Shown: positions 7,406-14,203, counted from the stretch's first letter. The stretch is DNA of 15,328 nucleotides from Clostridia bacterium (GCA_017648805.1 JAGCIC010000047.1:1-15328), one strand, 5' to 3'. Notes: generated by a model not told the origin, from the sequence alone. Numbers and translations: made by a program.

Positions 7406-7457
7406 TACGAAAGGCTGAGACGGAAGGCCGAGACGGAAGGCTGAAACTGAAGGCCGG
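7398..7457 (+). repeat. 13-bp tandem repeat, four units plus a partial, covering the alaS stop codon
   Basis: Units begin at 7398, 7411, 7424 and 7437, with a partial at 7450. They read AAGGCTGATACGA, AAGGCTGAGACGG, AAGGCCGAGACGG, AAGGCTGAAACTG and AAGGCCGG. The first unit supplies the alaS stop (GAA GGC TGA), and since 3 x 13 is 39, the fourth unit repeats GAA GGC TGA in the same frame. This looks like slippage expansion from the gene's 3' end. Confidence 0.85.
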
Positions 7458-7470
7458 AATATGGACATAT

Positions 7471-7504
7471 GCCCGTCCGCGGAAACTGCGCGGGCGGGCG
7501 TTTT
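7471..7504 (+). terminator. Rho-independent terminator after alaS
   Basis: An 11-bp stem (GCCCGTCCGCG, 7471-7481, with CGCGGGCGGGC, 7489-7499; one T-G wobble) closes a 7-base loop and is followed by GTTTTAT. It ends the aspartokinase-ybaB-recR-alaS unit. The ribosome binding site of the next gene lies directly downstream. Confidence 0.85.
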
Positions 7505-7517
7505 ATGAGGAAAAGGC

Positions 7518-8279
7518 ATGAAAAGGATAGCGATAATCACCGGGGCGTCGTCCGGCATGGGCAAAAGGTTCGTCCAGACGCTTGACGAGTACGGCAGGTT
7601 CGACGAGGTGTGGGCGGTGGCGCGCCGCAGGGAAGCGCTGGAAACGCTCGCCTGCCCGTTTCCCGTCAGGCCCGTGGCGCTGGACCTGGCGAAAGCGGAG
7701 TCTATTGACGAGTTCGGCGCGCTGCTTGAAAAGGAAAAGCCGCAGGTTGGGCTGCTGATAAACGCGGCGGGCTACGGCAAGTTCGACGCGGTCACGGACA
7801 TCCCGCTCGGGGACAACCTGGGCATGGTGGACCTTAACTGCCGGGCGCTGATCGCCCTCACGCAGCTGAGCGTCCCTTACATGGCGAAGGGCGGGCAGAT
7901 AATAAACATCGCCTCCATGGCGGCGTTCCAGCCCATACCCTACATAGCGGTGTACGGCGCGTCCAAGGCGTTCGTGCTGAGCTACAGCCGCGCGCTGAAC
8001 CGCGAGCTCAAGGACATCGACGTGATGGCGGTGTGCCCGTTCTGGACGAAGACCGCGTTTTTCGAGCGCGCGGTGAGCGAAAACAGCGTGGTAAAAAAGT
8101 ACGCCGTGATGTACAGGCCGGAGGACATAGTTTCCCGGACCTGGAAGGACGCGAAAAAGCGCAGAGAGGTGAGCGTGTACGGCTTTACCGCGAAGGGCCA
8201 GAAGCTGCTGGTCAAACTGCTGCCCCACCGCCTGGTCATGCGGGTGTGGATGAAGCAGCAGGGGCTTAAGGCGAGATAA
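7518..8279 (+). CDS. Short-chain dehydrogenase/reductase (SDR), 253 aa
   Basis: A classical NAD(P)-dependent SDR; substrate unknown. The cofactor motif TGASSGMG is at 8-15, the structural NAAG at 82-85, the catalytic Asn near 107 (DLNC), Ser at 133 (NIASM) and the YGASK active site at 146-150. A basic R37-R38 after the second strand suggests NADP(H) preference; that is inference. After the catalytic core, the C-terminus (about 200-253) is basic with a hydrophobic helix (KLLVKLLPHRLVMRVWM) and may touch the membrane. GAGGAAAAGG precedes the ATG. No convincing promoter was found between the alaS terminator and this start, so it may be expressed by read-through. Neighbouring genes do not indicate a pathway. 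Confidence 0.92.
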   Translation: MKRIAIITGASSGMGKRFVQTLDEYGRFDEVWAVARRREALETLACPFPVRPVALDLAKAESIDEFGALLEKEKPQVGLLINAAGYGKFDAVTDIPLGDNLGMVDLNCRALIALTQLSVPYMAKGGQIINIASMAAFQPIPYIAVYGASKAFVLSYSRALNRELKDIDVMAVCPFWTKTAFFERAVSENSVVKKYAVMYRPEDIVSRTWKDAKKRREVSVYGFTAKGQKLLVKLLPHRLVMRVWMKQQGLKAR

Positions 8280-8280
8280 G

Positions 8281-8311
8281 CAGCTGTCGGCTTTTAGCTT
8301 TTAGCTTTCAG
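8281..8311. repeat. AGCTGTC/TTTTAGC repeat, inverted copy near 8742-8772
   Basis: The stretch contains AGCTGTC, then TTTTAGC twice in tandem, then TTTCAG. Read on the minus strand, 8772-8742 has CTTTTAGCTGTCAG followed by TTCTCAGCTTTCGCC, sharing most of these words in a slightly different order. The two copies face each other and enclose the repeat-rich gap. Confidence 0.5.
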
Positions 8312-8313
8312 AG

Positions 8314-8336
8314 GCGGCGCGCTGCGCCGCTTTTAT
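8314..8336 (+). terminator. Rho-independent terminator after the SDR gene
   Basis: GCGGCGC (8314-8320), loop GCT, GCGCCGC (8324-8330), then TTTTATT. The stem is a perfect seven base pairs, 35 bases after the SDR stop. Confidence 0.85.
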
Positions 8337-8350
8337 TGTGCTCACCTATA

Positions 8351-8397
8351 GCGTCATCGCGAAGACGCGAACAAAGTGAGCGGCTGTGGCGATCCGT
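8351..8397 (+). repeat. Dispersed hairpin repeat, copy A
   Basis: It begins GCGTCATCGCG and ends GGCGATCCGT. The outer arms ATCGC (8356-8360) and GCGAT (8389-8393) pair perfectly. Unlike copies B and C, no clear inner stem is seen. The same frame of conserved ends occurs at 8781-8820 and 14250-14291. Confidence 0.6.
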
Positions 8398-8409
8398 CCC
8401 TTATACTGT

Positions 8410-8452
8410 GTGCACGCAGTGCACTGACCTCATCCGTCACGGCTTTGCCGTG
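8410..8452. repeat. Two short perfect hairpins
   Basis: GTGCAC-GCA-GTGCAC (8410-8424) and CACGGC-TTT-GCCGTG (8438-8452) are each perfect 6-bp stems with 3-base loops, 13 bases apart. No T-runs follow. They are part of the hairpin-rich gap. Confidence 0.7.
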
Positions 8453-8472
8453 CCGCCAAGCCTAATGGCCTC

Positions 8473-8514
8473 TCGCGACCCATGCGGCGTTCGCGACCCA
8501 TGTGGCGTTCGCGG
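8473..8514 (+). repeat. 18-bp tandem duplication
   Basis: TCGCGACCCATGCGGCGT (8473-8490) is followed directly by the same 18 bases with one C to T change (8491-8508), and by the first five bases again. There are too few units for an array, and no spacers, so it is not CRISPR. Confidence 0.85.
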
Positions 8515-8518
8515 CTCT

Positions 8519-8620
8519 GGAAGCACACTGTGCTTCCATTCACTACCGCTCACGGCTCTTGACGTCCACCGGACTGTCATTCACTGCCGCTCACGGTTCT
8601 CGATGTCCGCCGGACATCGA
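8519..8620. repeat. 41-bp repeat units, each ending in a different hairpin
   Basis: Two 41-base units (8538-8578 and 8579-8619) share ATTCACTRCCGCTCACGG followed by YTCT and a hairpin, and a third start is at 8620. The hairpins differ. The one before the first unit is GGAAGCACA-C-TGTGCTTCC (8519-8537, perfect 9-bp arms). The first unit's is GTCC-ACC-GGAC, flanked by imperfect pairing. The second unit's is TCGATGTCC-GCC-GGACATCGA (8600-8620, perfect 9-bp arms). So the linker is conserved while stem sequence changes and pairing is kept. Confidence 0.75.
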
Positions 8621-8622
8621 TT

Positions 8623-8646
8623 CATTGCCGCTCGCGCACAATGACG
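8623..8646 (-). repeat. Dispersed hairpin repeat, minimal copy D
   Basis: On the minus strand it reads CGTCATTG, then TGCGCGAGCGG, then CAATG. The conserved ends of copies A-C are recognisable, CATTG pairs with CAATG, and the inner hairpin is missing. It may form the far end of a composite element starting at copy A. Confidence 0.5.
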
Positions 8647-8674
8647 CATCATGTATAACGGCTCAGACTCCGCG

Positions 8675-8699
8675 AAAAAACCGCCTTTCGGGCGGTTTT
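8675..8699. terminator. Bidirectional terminator, main stop for the leftward ABC gene
   Basis: CCGCC (8681-8685) pairs with GGCGG (8691-8695), with six A before and four T after. Read leftward it gives a GC stem followed by TTTTTT, a strong terminator about 130 bases past the ABC stop; read rightward it has TTTT. It thus separates the convergent SDR and ABC genes. Confidence 0.85.
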
Positions 8700-8729
8700 C
8701 TCTTGGTGACGCGTCAGCGGGGCAACTTT

Positions 8730-8747
8730 TTTCGCCGTCAGGCGAAA
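8730..8747. repeat. Perfect 7-bp hairpin TTTCGCC/GGCGAAA
   Basis: TTTCGCC (8730-8736), loop GTCA, GGCGAAA (8741-8747). The T-run is on the wrong side of the stem for a terminator on either strand. It adjoins the inverted AGCTGTC repeat. Confidence 0.6.
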
Positions 8748-8780
8748 GCTGAGAACTGACAGCTAAAAGCTTGACGAGGG

Positions 8781-8820
8781 TACGGATTGCCGCGCCTCCT
8801 TCGGAGGCTCGCAATGACGG
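8781..8820 (-). repeat. Dispersed hairpin repeat, copy B
   Basis: On the minus strand it starts CGTCATTGCGAG and ends GCGGCAATCCGTA. The outer arms ATTGC and GCAAT pair (8811-8815 with 8786-8790). The inner stem is GCCTCC-3-GGAGGC (8794-8799 with 8803-8808), perfect. It lies 12 bases past the ABC gene stop and could form a 3' end stem in that mRNA. Confidence 0.75.
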
Positions 8821-8831
8821 TGTAAAGCCGT

Positions 8832-10673
8832 CTATGCCTCCGCCTTGCTGAACTGGGTCTCGTACAGTTCCTGATAAGTGCCGCCGGCGTGCACCAGGTC
8901 GCTGTGCTTGCCGCGCTCGACTATCCGCCCGTCCCTGACCACCAGTATCTCGTCCGCGGCCAGTATGGTGGAGAGGCGGTGGGCGATGAGTATGCTGGTG
9001 CGCTCCTCGATAAGCGGGTTGATGGCGGCCTGTATGGCGGCCTCGCTTATGGAGTCCAGCGCGGAGGTGGCCTCGTCGAATATCAGCAGGGCGGGGTCCT
9101 TGAGCAGCACGCGGGCTATGGATATGCGCTGCTTTTCGCCGCCGGAGAGCTTGAGGCCCCGGTTGCCCACCATGGTGTCCAGCCCCTCGGGCTGGTTCTT
9201 TATGAAGTCGTAGATGTTCGCCTTTTTGCAGGCCTCCACCATCTCCTCTTCGGTGGCGTCGGGTTTGGCGTAGCGCAGGTTGTCCCGTATGGTGCCGTTG
9301 AACAGGTAGGTCTCCTGGGTCACCACGCCTATCTCGTCCCTGAGGGAGGACAGGGTGTAGTCCCTTACGTCGCCGCCGTCGAACCTGACCGAGCCGCCGC
9401 ACACGTCCCACAGGCGGGGGATCAGGTTGACTATGGTGCTCTTGCCGGAGCCGCTGGGGCCGACTATGGCGATGCAGTCGCCGCTTCTGAGCTCGAAGGT
9501 GATGTCCTTAAGTATGTCGCGCTTGCCGTCGTAGGAGAAGTCCACGTGCTCGAAGCGGACTTCGCCCTTGGCGCCGGTGAGCTCCCTGGCGCCGGGCCTG
9601 TCGTCTATTTCAGGCTTCATGTCGTAATACTCGAATATGCGGGTGAACATGGCCATGGAGCGGATCCAGTCCACCTGTATGTTGAGCAGGCTGTTCACGG
9701 GGCCGTACATGCGCCCCAGCAGCGCCACCAGCACCGTGATGTCGCCCACGGTCAGGTCGTAGCCGTGGTTCATCATCAGTATGCCGCCCACCAGGTACAG
9801 CAGCATGGGGCCAATGGTGGTCAGGGTGCTCAGCAGCATGAAGAACCAGCGGCCCGCCATCCTTTCGCGGATGTTCAGCTTTATCATGCGGCCGTTGGCT
9901 TCCTCGTAGCGGGCGTACTCCGCCTTTTCCCGCCCGAACAGCTTGGTCAAAAGCTGGCCGCTCACGGAGAGCGTCTCGTTGAGTATGCCGTTTATCTCGT
10001 CGTTGCACGCCTGGGCCTCGCTGGCCAGCTTCCAGCGGGTCTTGCCCGCCAGGCGGGTGGGCAGCGTGAACAGGGGCACCACCACCATGCCCACCAGCGC
10101 CAGTATCCAGTTTTTCTGGAACATGGCGATCACCGCCACTGCCAGGGTGATGGTGTTGGACAGGATGCTGGCGAAGGTGCTGGTGATCACCGACTCGACG
10201 CCCGAGATGTCGCTGGTCATGCGGGTGATTATGTCGCCCTGGTTGGCGGAGGTGTAGAAGCGCTGGCTCATCTTCTGCAGATGGCGGTACATCTGGTTGC
10301 GCATGTCGTAGGAGATGTGCTGGGCGATCCAGGTGTTCAGGTAGTTCTGGCCCACGCCTATCAGGTTGCTCATCAGGTGCAGCGCCAGGGACAGGATTAT
10401 CAGCCTTACCAGCGCCGCGATGCCCGCGCCTATCCAGCCGCCTATGCTCTTGCCCGTCAATACGTCCACTATGCTGCCCGTCAGTATGGACGGGAACAGG
10501 CTGCACACGCTGGCCACCGCGATGCAGGCCAGCACCAGCGCCAGCTGCTTCCAGTAGGGCTTAAGGTATGAAAACACCCGCTTTAGCAGCGCCTTGGTGA
10601 CTTTGGGGGAGTTCTGTTTTTCCTCGTCGGTCAGGTAACTTGCCCGGCCCATATGTCCGCGTCCGCCCTGCAT
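8832..10673 (-). CDS. ABC transporter half-transporter (TM domain + ATPase), 613 aa, exporter type
   Basis: An integral-membrane exporter of the MsbA/BmrA kind; two copies, or this and a partner, make the pump. Residues about 40-330 form the six-helix ABC membrane domain. The ATPase domain (about 360-600) is complete: Walker A GPSGSGKST, Q-loop TQETYLF, signature LSGGEKQR, Walker B LLIFDEATSALD and H-loop AHRLST, so it should be active. Substrate (drug, lipid or peptide) is unknown; there is no peptidase C39 domain. The start at 10673 has AAGGAG seven bases upstream. Upstream in-frame ATGs at 10691 and 10736 lack such a site, and the latter lies inside the promoter. A neighbouring second half-transporter is absent, so a homodimer is the simplest reading. 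It ends at the terminator near 8690. Confidence 0.96.
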   Translation of the reverse strand: MQGGRGHMGRASYLTDEEKQNSPKVTKALLKRVFSYLKPYWKQLALVLACIAVASVCSLFPSILTGSIVDVLTGKSIGGWIGAGIAALVRLIILSLALHLMSNLIGVGQNYLNTWIAQHISYDMRNQMYRHLQKMSQRFYTSANQGDIITRMTSDISGVESVITSTFASILSNTITLAVAVIAMFQKNWILALVGMVVVPLFTLPTRLAGKTRWKLASEAQACNDEINGILNETLSVSGQLLTKLFGREKAEYARYEEANGRMIKLNIRERMAGRWFFMLLSTLTTIGPMLLYLVGGILMMNHGYDLTVGDITVLVALLGRMYGPVNSLLNIQVDWIRSMAMFTRIFEYYDMKPEIDDRPGARELTGAKGEVRFEHVDFSYDGKRDILKDITFELRSGDCIAIVGPSGSGKSTIVNLIPRLWDVCGGSVRFDGGDVRDYTLSSLRDEIGVVTQETYLFNGTIRDNLRYAKPDATEEEMVEACKKANIYDFIKNQPEGLDTMVGNRGLKLSGGEKQRISIARVLLKDPALLIFDEATSALDSISEAAIQAAINPLIEERTSILIAHRLSTILAADEILVVRDGRIVERGKHSDLVHAGGTYQELYETQFSKAEA

Positions 10674-10707
10674 ATGACCACTCCTTTTCATGTTGCGCTT
10701 TGCGGAA

Positions 10708-10736
10708 ATAATAGCACAACGGCGCCGCCTTTTCAA
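10708..10736 (-). promoter_or_regulatory. Promoter of the ABC transporter gene
   Basis: TTGAAA (10736-10731), a 17-base spacer and TATTAT (10713-10708) on the minus strand. The start near 10701 leaves a leader of about 28 bases before the ATG at 10673 and rules out the longer frame from 10736. Confidence 0.8.
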
Positions 10737-10781
10737 GCGTTTGTCTTACATACCGGCGGGATTGAGCAGACCGGGGCACAC

Positions 10782-10810
10782 TTGCAGCGTTTTTTGTTTT
10801 GTGCTATAAT
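10782..10810 (+). promoter_or_regulatory. Promoter of asnA
   Basis: TTGCAG (10782-10787), a 17-base spacer and TATAAT (10805-10810) with an extended -10 TG (TGCTATAAT). Start near 10817, leader about 25 bases, which leaves no room for a T-box or other riboswitch. It is divergent from the ABC promoter, with about 46 bases between the -35 boxes. Confidence 0.8.
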
Positions 10811-10841
10811 TAAATATCTGTTTATAATTGGGGGATCAGGC

Positions 10842-11852
10842 ATGAACGGCACATACGTTCCCGAGGGATACAAAAGCCTGCTGGACGTCCGCGAGACCCA
10901 GAAGGCCATAAAATACGTGAAGGACAGCTTCGAAAGGGTGTTCTCCTCCGCCATGGGGCTGGAAAGGGTGTCCGCGCCCCTGTTCGTGGACGCGTCCAGC
11001 GGCCTTAACGACAACCTGAACGGCGTGGAGCGCCCCGTGAGCTTCGGCGTGAAGAACGCGGACGCCGCCACCATGGAGATAGTGCACTCCCTGGCCAAGT
11101 GGAAGCGCCAGGCGCTCAGGGATTACGGCTTCAGGCCCGGCGAAGGCCTGTACACGGACATGAACGCCATCCGCCGCGACGAGGACATGGACAACCTGCA
11201 CTCCATATACGTGGACCAGTGGGACTGGGAAAAGGTGATCACCCGCGCCCAGCGCACGAAGGAGTACCTGGAGGACACCGTAAAGGTGATCTGCCGCGCC
11301 CTGGCCGCCACGGAGCTCGCCGCCACCGCCATGTTCCCCGCGCTCACGCCCTCGATCAACCCCTCCGTCACATTCATAAGCGCGTTCGAGCTGGAGGAGA
11401 TGTATCCCGGCCTCACGCCCCGCCAGAGGGAGGACGCCGCCGCCCGCAGGTTCGGCACCATATTCATAGAGAACATCGGCTGCCCCCTGAAGAGCGGCCA
11501 GCCCCACGACGGGCGCGCCCCGGACTACGACGACTGGAGCCTGAACGGGGACATCATCGTGTGGAACGAGGTGCTGGGCAGGGCGTTCGAGATCAGCTCC
11601 ATGGGCATCCGCGTGGACGAGGAGTCCTTAAGGCGCCAGCTGGAGGCCAGCGGCCACACGGAGCGGGCGGACTTGCCCTTCCACAGGGACCTGCTTTCCG
11701 GCAACATGCCCCTCACCATAGGCGGGGGCCTGGGCCAGAGCCGCATCTGCATGCTGATACTCAAAAAGTGCCACATAGGCGAAGTGCAGTCCAGCTTCTG
11801 GGACGAAGAGACGAAGAGCATCTGCGAAAAGAACGGGGTAAGACTGCTGTAA
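10842..11852 (+). CDS. asnA: Aspartate--ammonia ligase (AsnA-type asparagine synthetase), 336 aa
   Basis: Makes asparagine from aspartate, ammonia and ATP (via aspartyl-AMP) in the cytosol; its fold is related to class II aminoacyl-tRNA synthetases. The whole length matches the family (E. coli AsnA is 330 residues). It opens with the family pattern ETQKAIKYVKDSFERVFSSA and keeps LNGVERPVSF, LHSIYVDQWDWEKVI, the acidic SSMGIRVDEESL and the class II motif 3-like GGGLGQSRICMLIL, followed by HIGEVQSSFW. The ATG at 10842 is preceded by GGGGGATCAGG and lies 25 bases after the predicted transcription start; a frame open to 10653 runs through the promoter and is not used. A single-gene unit, so far as can be seen. 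Confidence 0.97.
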   Translation: MNGTYVPEGYKSLLDVRETQKAIKYVKDSFERVFSSAMGLERVSAPLFVDASSGLNDNLNGVERPVSFGVKNADAATMEIVHSLAKWKRQALRDYGFRPGEGLYTDMNAIRRDEDMDNLHSIYVDQWDWEKVITRAQRTKEYLEDTVKVICRALAATELAATAMFPALTPSINPSVTFISAFELEEMYPGLTPRQREDAAARRFGTIFIENIGCPLKSGQPHDGRAPDYDDWSLNGDIIVWNEVLGRAFEISSMGIRVDEESLRRQLEASGHTERADLPFHRDLLSGNMPLTIGGGLGQSRICMLILKKCHIGEVQSSFWDEETKSICEKNGVRLL

Positions 11853-11856
11853 GCCC

Positions 11857-11891
11857 GATCAAAACGTATCTGCGATCCGTTTTGATCGCAG
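11857..11891 (+). promoter_or_regulatory. Two mutually exclusive hairpins just after asnA
   Basis: GATCAAAACG (11857-11866) pairs perfectly with CGTTTTGATC (11878-11887). CTGCGATC (11870-11877) pairs perfectly with GATCGCAG (11884-11891). Both use 11884-11887, so only one can form. The first may act as the asnA transcript end, although no T-run follows the stem. Confidence 0.55.
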
Positions 11892-11959
11892 GAATGACCG
11901 GCGCGCAGGCAGACTGACGATAGACGCCGGATCATTGGAACTGTTAAACAGGGAAACGT

Positions 11960-12152
11960 TTTTTGCTGAAACTTTGCGAAGTTTCAGCAAAAACCACAAA
12001 GAAGCGATCGTTTGCTTTGGCGGGCATGCTCGCCTTCGCAAAGATCGCTCCTCACGGCGTACATGCCGCCGTTGCGGATTTTGATTCGGAGGGACTGCCG
12101 CCCCTGCGAACCTCCTCGCGAGAAAAGGAACAGCGGCTGTCATCATACAGCC
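11960..12152. repeat. Cluster of long hairpins in the asnA-ychF gap
   Basis: The gap 11853-12179 holds no gene that I can support. TTTTTGCTGAAACTT (11960-11974), loop TGCG and its exact complement (11979-11993) make a 15-bp perfect stem, with T at the base on the 5' side, so it is not a terminator. AGCGATC-G-TTTGC (12003-12015) pairs with GCAAA-GATCGCT (12038-12049) around an inner GGCG/CGCC. ACGGCG/CGCCGT (12054-12072) and GGCTGT-CATCAT-ACAGCC (12135-12152) follow. No convincing ychF promoter was found. The stretch has the look of a dispersed non-coding repeat. Confidence 0.65.
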
Positions 12153-12179
12153 AAATACAGTTAAAAGGAGCAAGGAATC

Positions 12180-13277
12180 ATGAAATTAGGCGTGGTCGGG
12201 CTTCCCAACGTGGGCAAATCCACACTGTTCAACGCCATCACCAACGCGGGCGCGCAGGCAGCCAACTATCCCTTCTGCACCATCGAGCCCAATACGGGCG
12301 TGGTGGCGGTACCGGACGAGAGGCTGGACGTGCTGGCCAAAATGTACAATCCCGAAAAATACACTCCCGCCACACTGGAGTTCGTGGACATCGCGGGCCT
12401 GGTAAAGGGCGCCAGCCGGGGCGAGGGCCTGGGCAACAAGTTTTTGTCCCACATCCGCGAAGTGGACGCCATAGTGCACGTGGTGCGCTGCTTTGAGGAC
12501 GAGAACGTCATCCACGTGGACGGCAGCGTCGACCCCGCCCGGGACATAGAGACCATACAGACCGAGCTGGTGCTGGCGGACATGGAGACCGTGCAGAAGC
12601 GCCAGGAAAAGGCCAGCCACCTGCTGAAAAACGGCGACAAGAAGTACGCGGACGAAGTGGAGACCGCGAACATCGTGCTGGAGCACTTAAACGCCCTCAA
12701 GCCCGCCCGCACCGCGCCGCTAAACAAGGAGCAGCGGGAGATAATGGAAAGCTGGCTGCTGCTCACCTCCAAGAAGGTGGTGTACGCCGCCAACATCTCG
12801 GAGGACGACGTGGGCGAAGGCCAGGACGAACTGCCCATGGTCAAAAAGGTGCGCGAGATCGCCGAAAAAGAGGGCAGCGAAGTGCTGGTCATCTCCGCCA
12901 AGATAGAGGAGGAGATCGCGTCCCTCGACCCGGAGGAGAAGCAGATGTTCCTGGACGAGATGGGCATAGGCAAAAGCGGCCTGGACAGACTGGTTAAGCT
13001 GGGGTACGAACTGCTGGGCTACATCTCCTTCCTCACCGCCGGGCCCAAGGAAGTGCGCGCCTGGACCATAGTCAACGGCACCAAGGCGCCCCAGGCGGCG
13101 GGCAAGATCCACACCGACTTTGAAAAGGGCTTTATCCGCGCCGAGATAGTGGCCTACGACGACCTGGTCAGGGAAGGCTCCATGGCCGCCTGCAAGGAGA
13201 AGGGGCTCATCCGTTCCGAAGGCAAGGACTACGTGATGAAGGACGGGGACGTGACCCTGTTCCGCTTCAACGTTTAA
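12180..13277 (+). CDS. ychF: YchF/OLA1 family ribosome-binding ATPase, 365 aa
   Basis: A near-universal Obg-related P-loop protein that binds ribosomes and prefers ATP over GTP; in E. coli it is a redox-sensitive modulator of stress responses. The P-loop GLPNVGKST is at 7-15, the switch region NYPFCTIEPNTGVV at 29-42, and the family G3 box DIAGLVKGASRGEGLG at 70-85. The nucleotide-specificity motif is NISE (205-208) where GTPases have NKxD, consistent with ATP use. A coiled-coil helical arm lies at about 130-195, and a C-terminal TGS domain at 283-364. The length is standard. AGGAG is nine bases before the ATG. The LRR gene begins 10 bases after its stop, with its AAGGAG touching the ychF TAA, so the two are co-transcribed. 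Confidence 0.98.
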   Translation: MKLGVVGLPNVGKSTLFNAITNAGAQAANYPFCTIEPNTGVVAVPDERLDVLAKMYNPEKYTPATLEFVDIAGLVKGASRGEGLGNKFLSHIREVDAIVHVVRCFEDENVIHVDGSVDPARDIETIQTELVLADMETVQKRQEKASHLLKNGDKKYADEVETANIVLEHLNALKPARTAPLNKEQREIMESWLLLTSKKVVYAANISEDDVGEGQDELPMVKKVREIAEKEGSEVLVISAKIEEEIASLDPEEKQMFLDEMGIGKSGLDRLVKLGYELLGYISFLTAGPKEVRAWTIVNGTKAPQAAGKIHTDFEKGFIRAEIVAYDDLVREGSMAACKEKGLIRSEGKDYVMKDGDVTLFRFNV

Positions 13278-13287
13278 GGAGTCAGAA

Positions 13288-14178
13288 ATGTTCAGGACGA
13301 TCATCGCTTTGCTTCTGGCCGCCTGCATGGCGTTTTCCGCCTGCCCGGCGGAGGCGCCCGATACCGCTAAGGCGGCCCCGCGCACATTCGAGCTGCTGGG
13401 GCAGACCTGGGACGCCCTGGCTGAGGAGCTGGATCTGGACGCCGCGGAGGGCACGCTCACCAAAGCGGACCTGGAGCATGTTATCTCCGTGATGCCGAAC
13501 CTTAAGACCCTGAGGGTGAAGGCGCACAAGGAGCTTCAGAACGACGACGTGACGCCCCTGGTGGACGCGCACCCGGAGATCACCTTCGTATGGACGGTGC
13601 GCATGAAGGGCTACGAGATCCCCTCCGACGCCACCGCGTTTTCCACCATGGTGGGGCTCAAGCCCTACACCTGCCTTTCGGACGGCGACCCGGAGATACT
13701 CAGGTACGTGCCGGGTCTGAGGGCGCTGGACCTGGGGCACCATCACCTGAAGGACCTGAGCTTTCTGAGGTTCTTCCCGGAGATGCGCATACTCATACTG
13801 GCGGACAACCACATCACCGACATCACCTGGGTGGGAGAGTGCACGAAGCTGGAGTACCTGGAGCTGTTCGTGAACAAGATCACCGACATCTCGCCCCTGG
13901 CCAACTGCACCGAGCTGCTGGACGTGAACCTGAGCTGGAACTGGTTTCTGAACGTGGAAGTGCTGAACAGCTGCCCCAAGCTGGAGCGCTTCTGGGACAT
14001 CGCGGGCTACACCCCCTACACCAAGCAGGTGCAGTCTTTGAGGGACAACCACCCGGGCATAGAGATCTACATCCGCAAGGAGGGCGGCTCCACGGACGGC
14101 CCCTGGCGCAGCCATCCCCGCTACTTCCAGTATAAGGAAATGTTCGACACGGAGACGTGGAGAGAATTTACTGATTAA
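13288..14178 (+). CDS. Secreted leucine-rich-repeat protein, 296 aa (paralogue 1)
   Basis: An exported protein of unknown role. A signal peptide covers about residues 1-23 (MFRTIIALLLAACMAFSAC). FSAC at 16-19 is a near-lipobox, so it could be a lipoprotein anchored at C19, although the paralogue looks like an ordinary secreted protein. An N-terminal module (about 33-140) contains HPEITFVWTVRMKGYEIPSD. Four exact 22-residue LRRs follow (143-164, 165-186, 187-208, 209-230) of the SDS22/internalin kind, with LxxLxLxxNxITDISPLxxxT as the core. After them comes a cap and a conserved tail, HPRYFQYKEMFDTETWREFTD minus its last residue pattern differences in the paralogue. It follows ychF by 10 bases. 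Likely a binding protein at the cell surface; ligand unknown. Confidence 0.9.
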   Translation: MFRTIIALLLAACMAFSACPAEAPDTAKAAPRTFELLGQTWDALAEELDLDAAEGTLTKADLEHVISVMPNLKTLRVKAHKELQNDDVTPLVDAHPEITFVWTVRMKGYEIPSDATAFSTMVGLKPYTCLSDGDPEILRYVPGLRALDLGHHHLKDLSFLRFFPEMRILILADNHITDITWVGECTKLEYLELFVNKITDISPLANCTELLDVNLSWNWFLNVEVLNSCPKLERFWDIAGYTPYTKQVQSLRDNHPGIEIYIRKEGGSTDGPWRSHPRYFQYKEMFDTETWREFTD

Positions 14179-14203
14179 AATGCATTTGAAATGCATTTTA
14201 ATC
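14173..14203. repeat. 31-bp near-perfect palindrome containing the LRR1 stop codon
   Basis: GATTAAAATGCATTT (14173-14187) and its exact complement (14189-14203) flank a single G. The TAA stop is inside the 5' arm. AT-rich, followed by AAAAGG rather than T, so it is not a standard terminator; it may be an RNA 3' end stem. Confidence 0.85.

Noticed and set aside
8473..8620. Possible CRISPR array
   Set aside because: The 18-bp repeat is directly tandem without spacers and the 41-bp units have hairpins, not unique spacers; no cas gene is present.
8336..8759. Two small plus-strand frames in the SDR-ABC gap
   Set aside because: They translate tandem and hairpin repeats, have no ribosome site and cross a terminator.
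8889..10571. A 560-codon open frame on the plus strand, antisense to the ABC transporter
   Set aside because: It mirrors the GC-rich third positions of the real gene, has composition unlike a normal protein (rich in His, Gly, Val, Gln) and no ribosome site. The minus strand carries every ABC motif.
11960..11993. Terminator at the 15-bp stem after asnA
   Set aside because: The T-run is on the 5' side and the A-run on the 3' side of the stem, the reverse of a terminator on either strand.
11859..12173. Small frames on both strands before ychF
   Set aside because: They run through long perfect hairpins, lack start signals and match no family I know.
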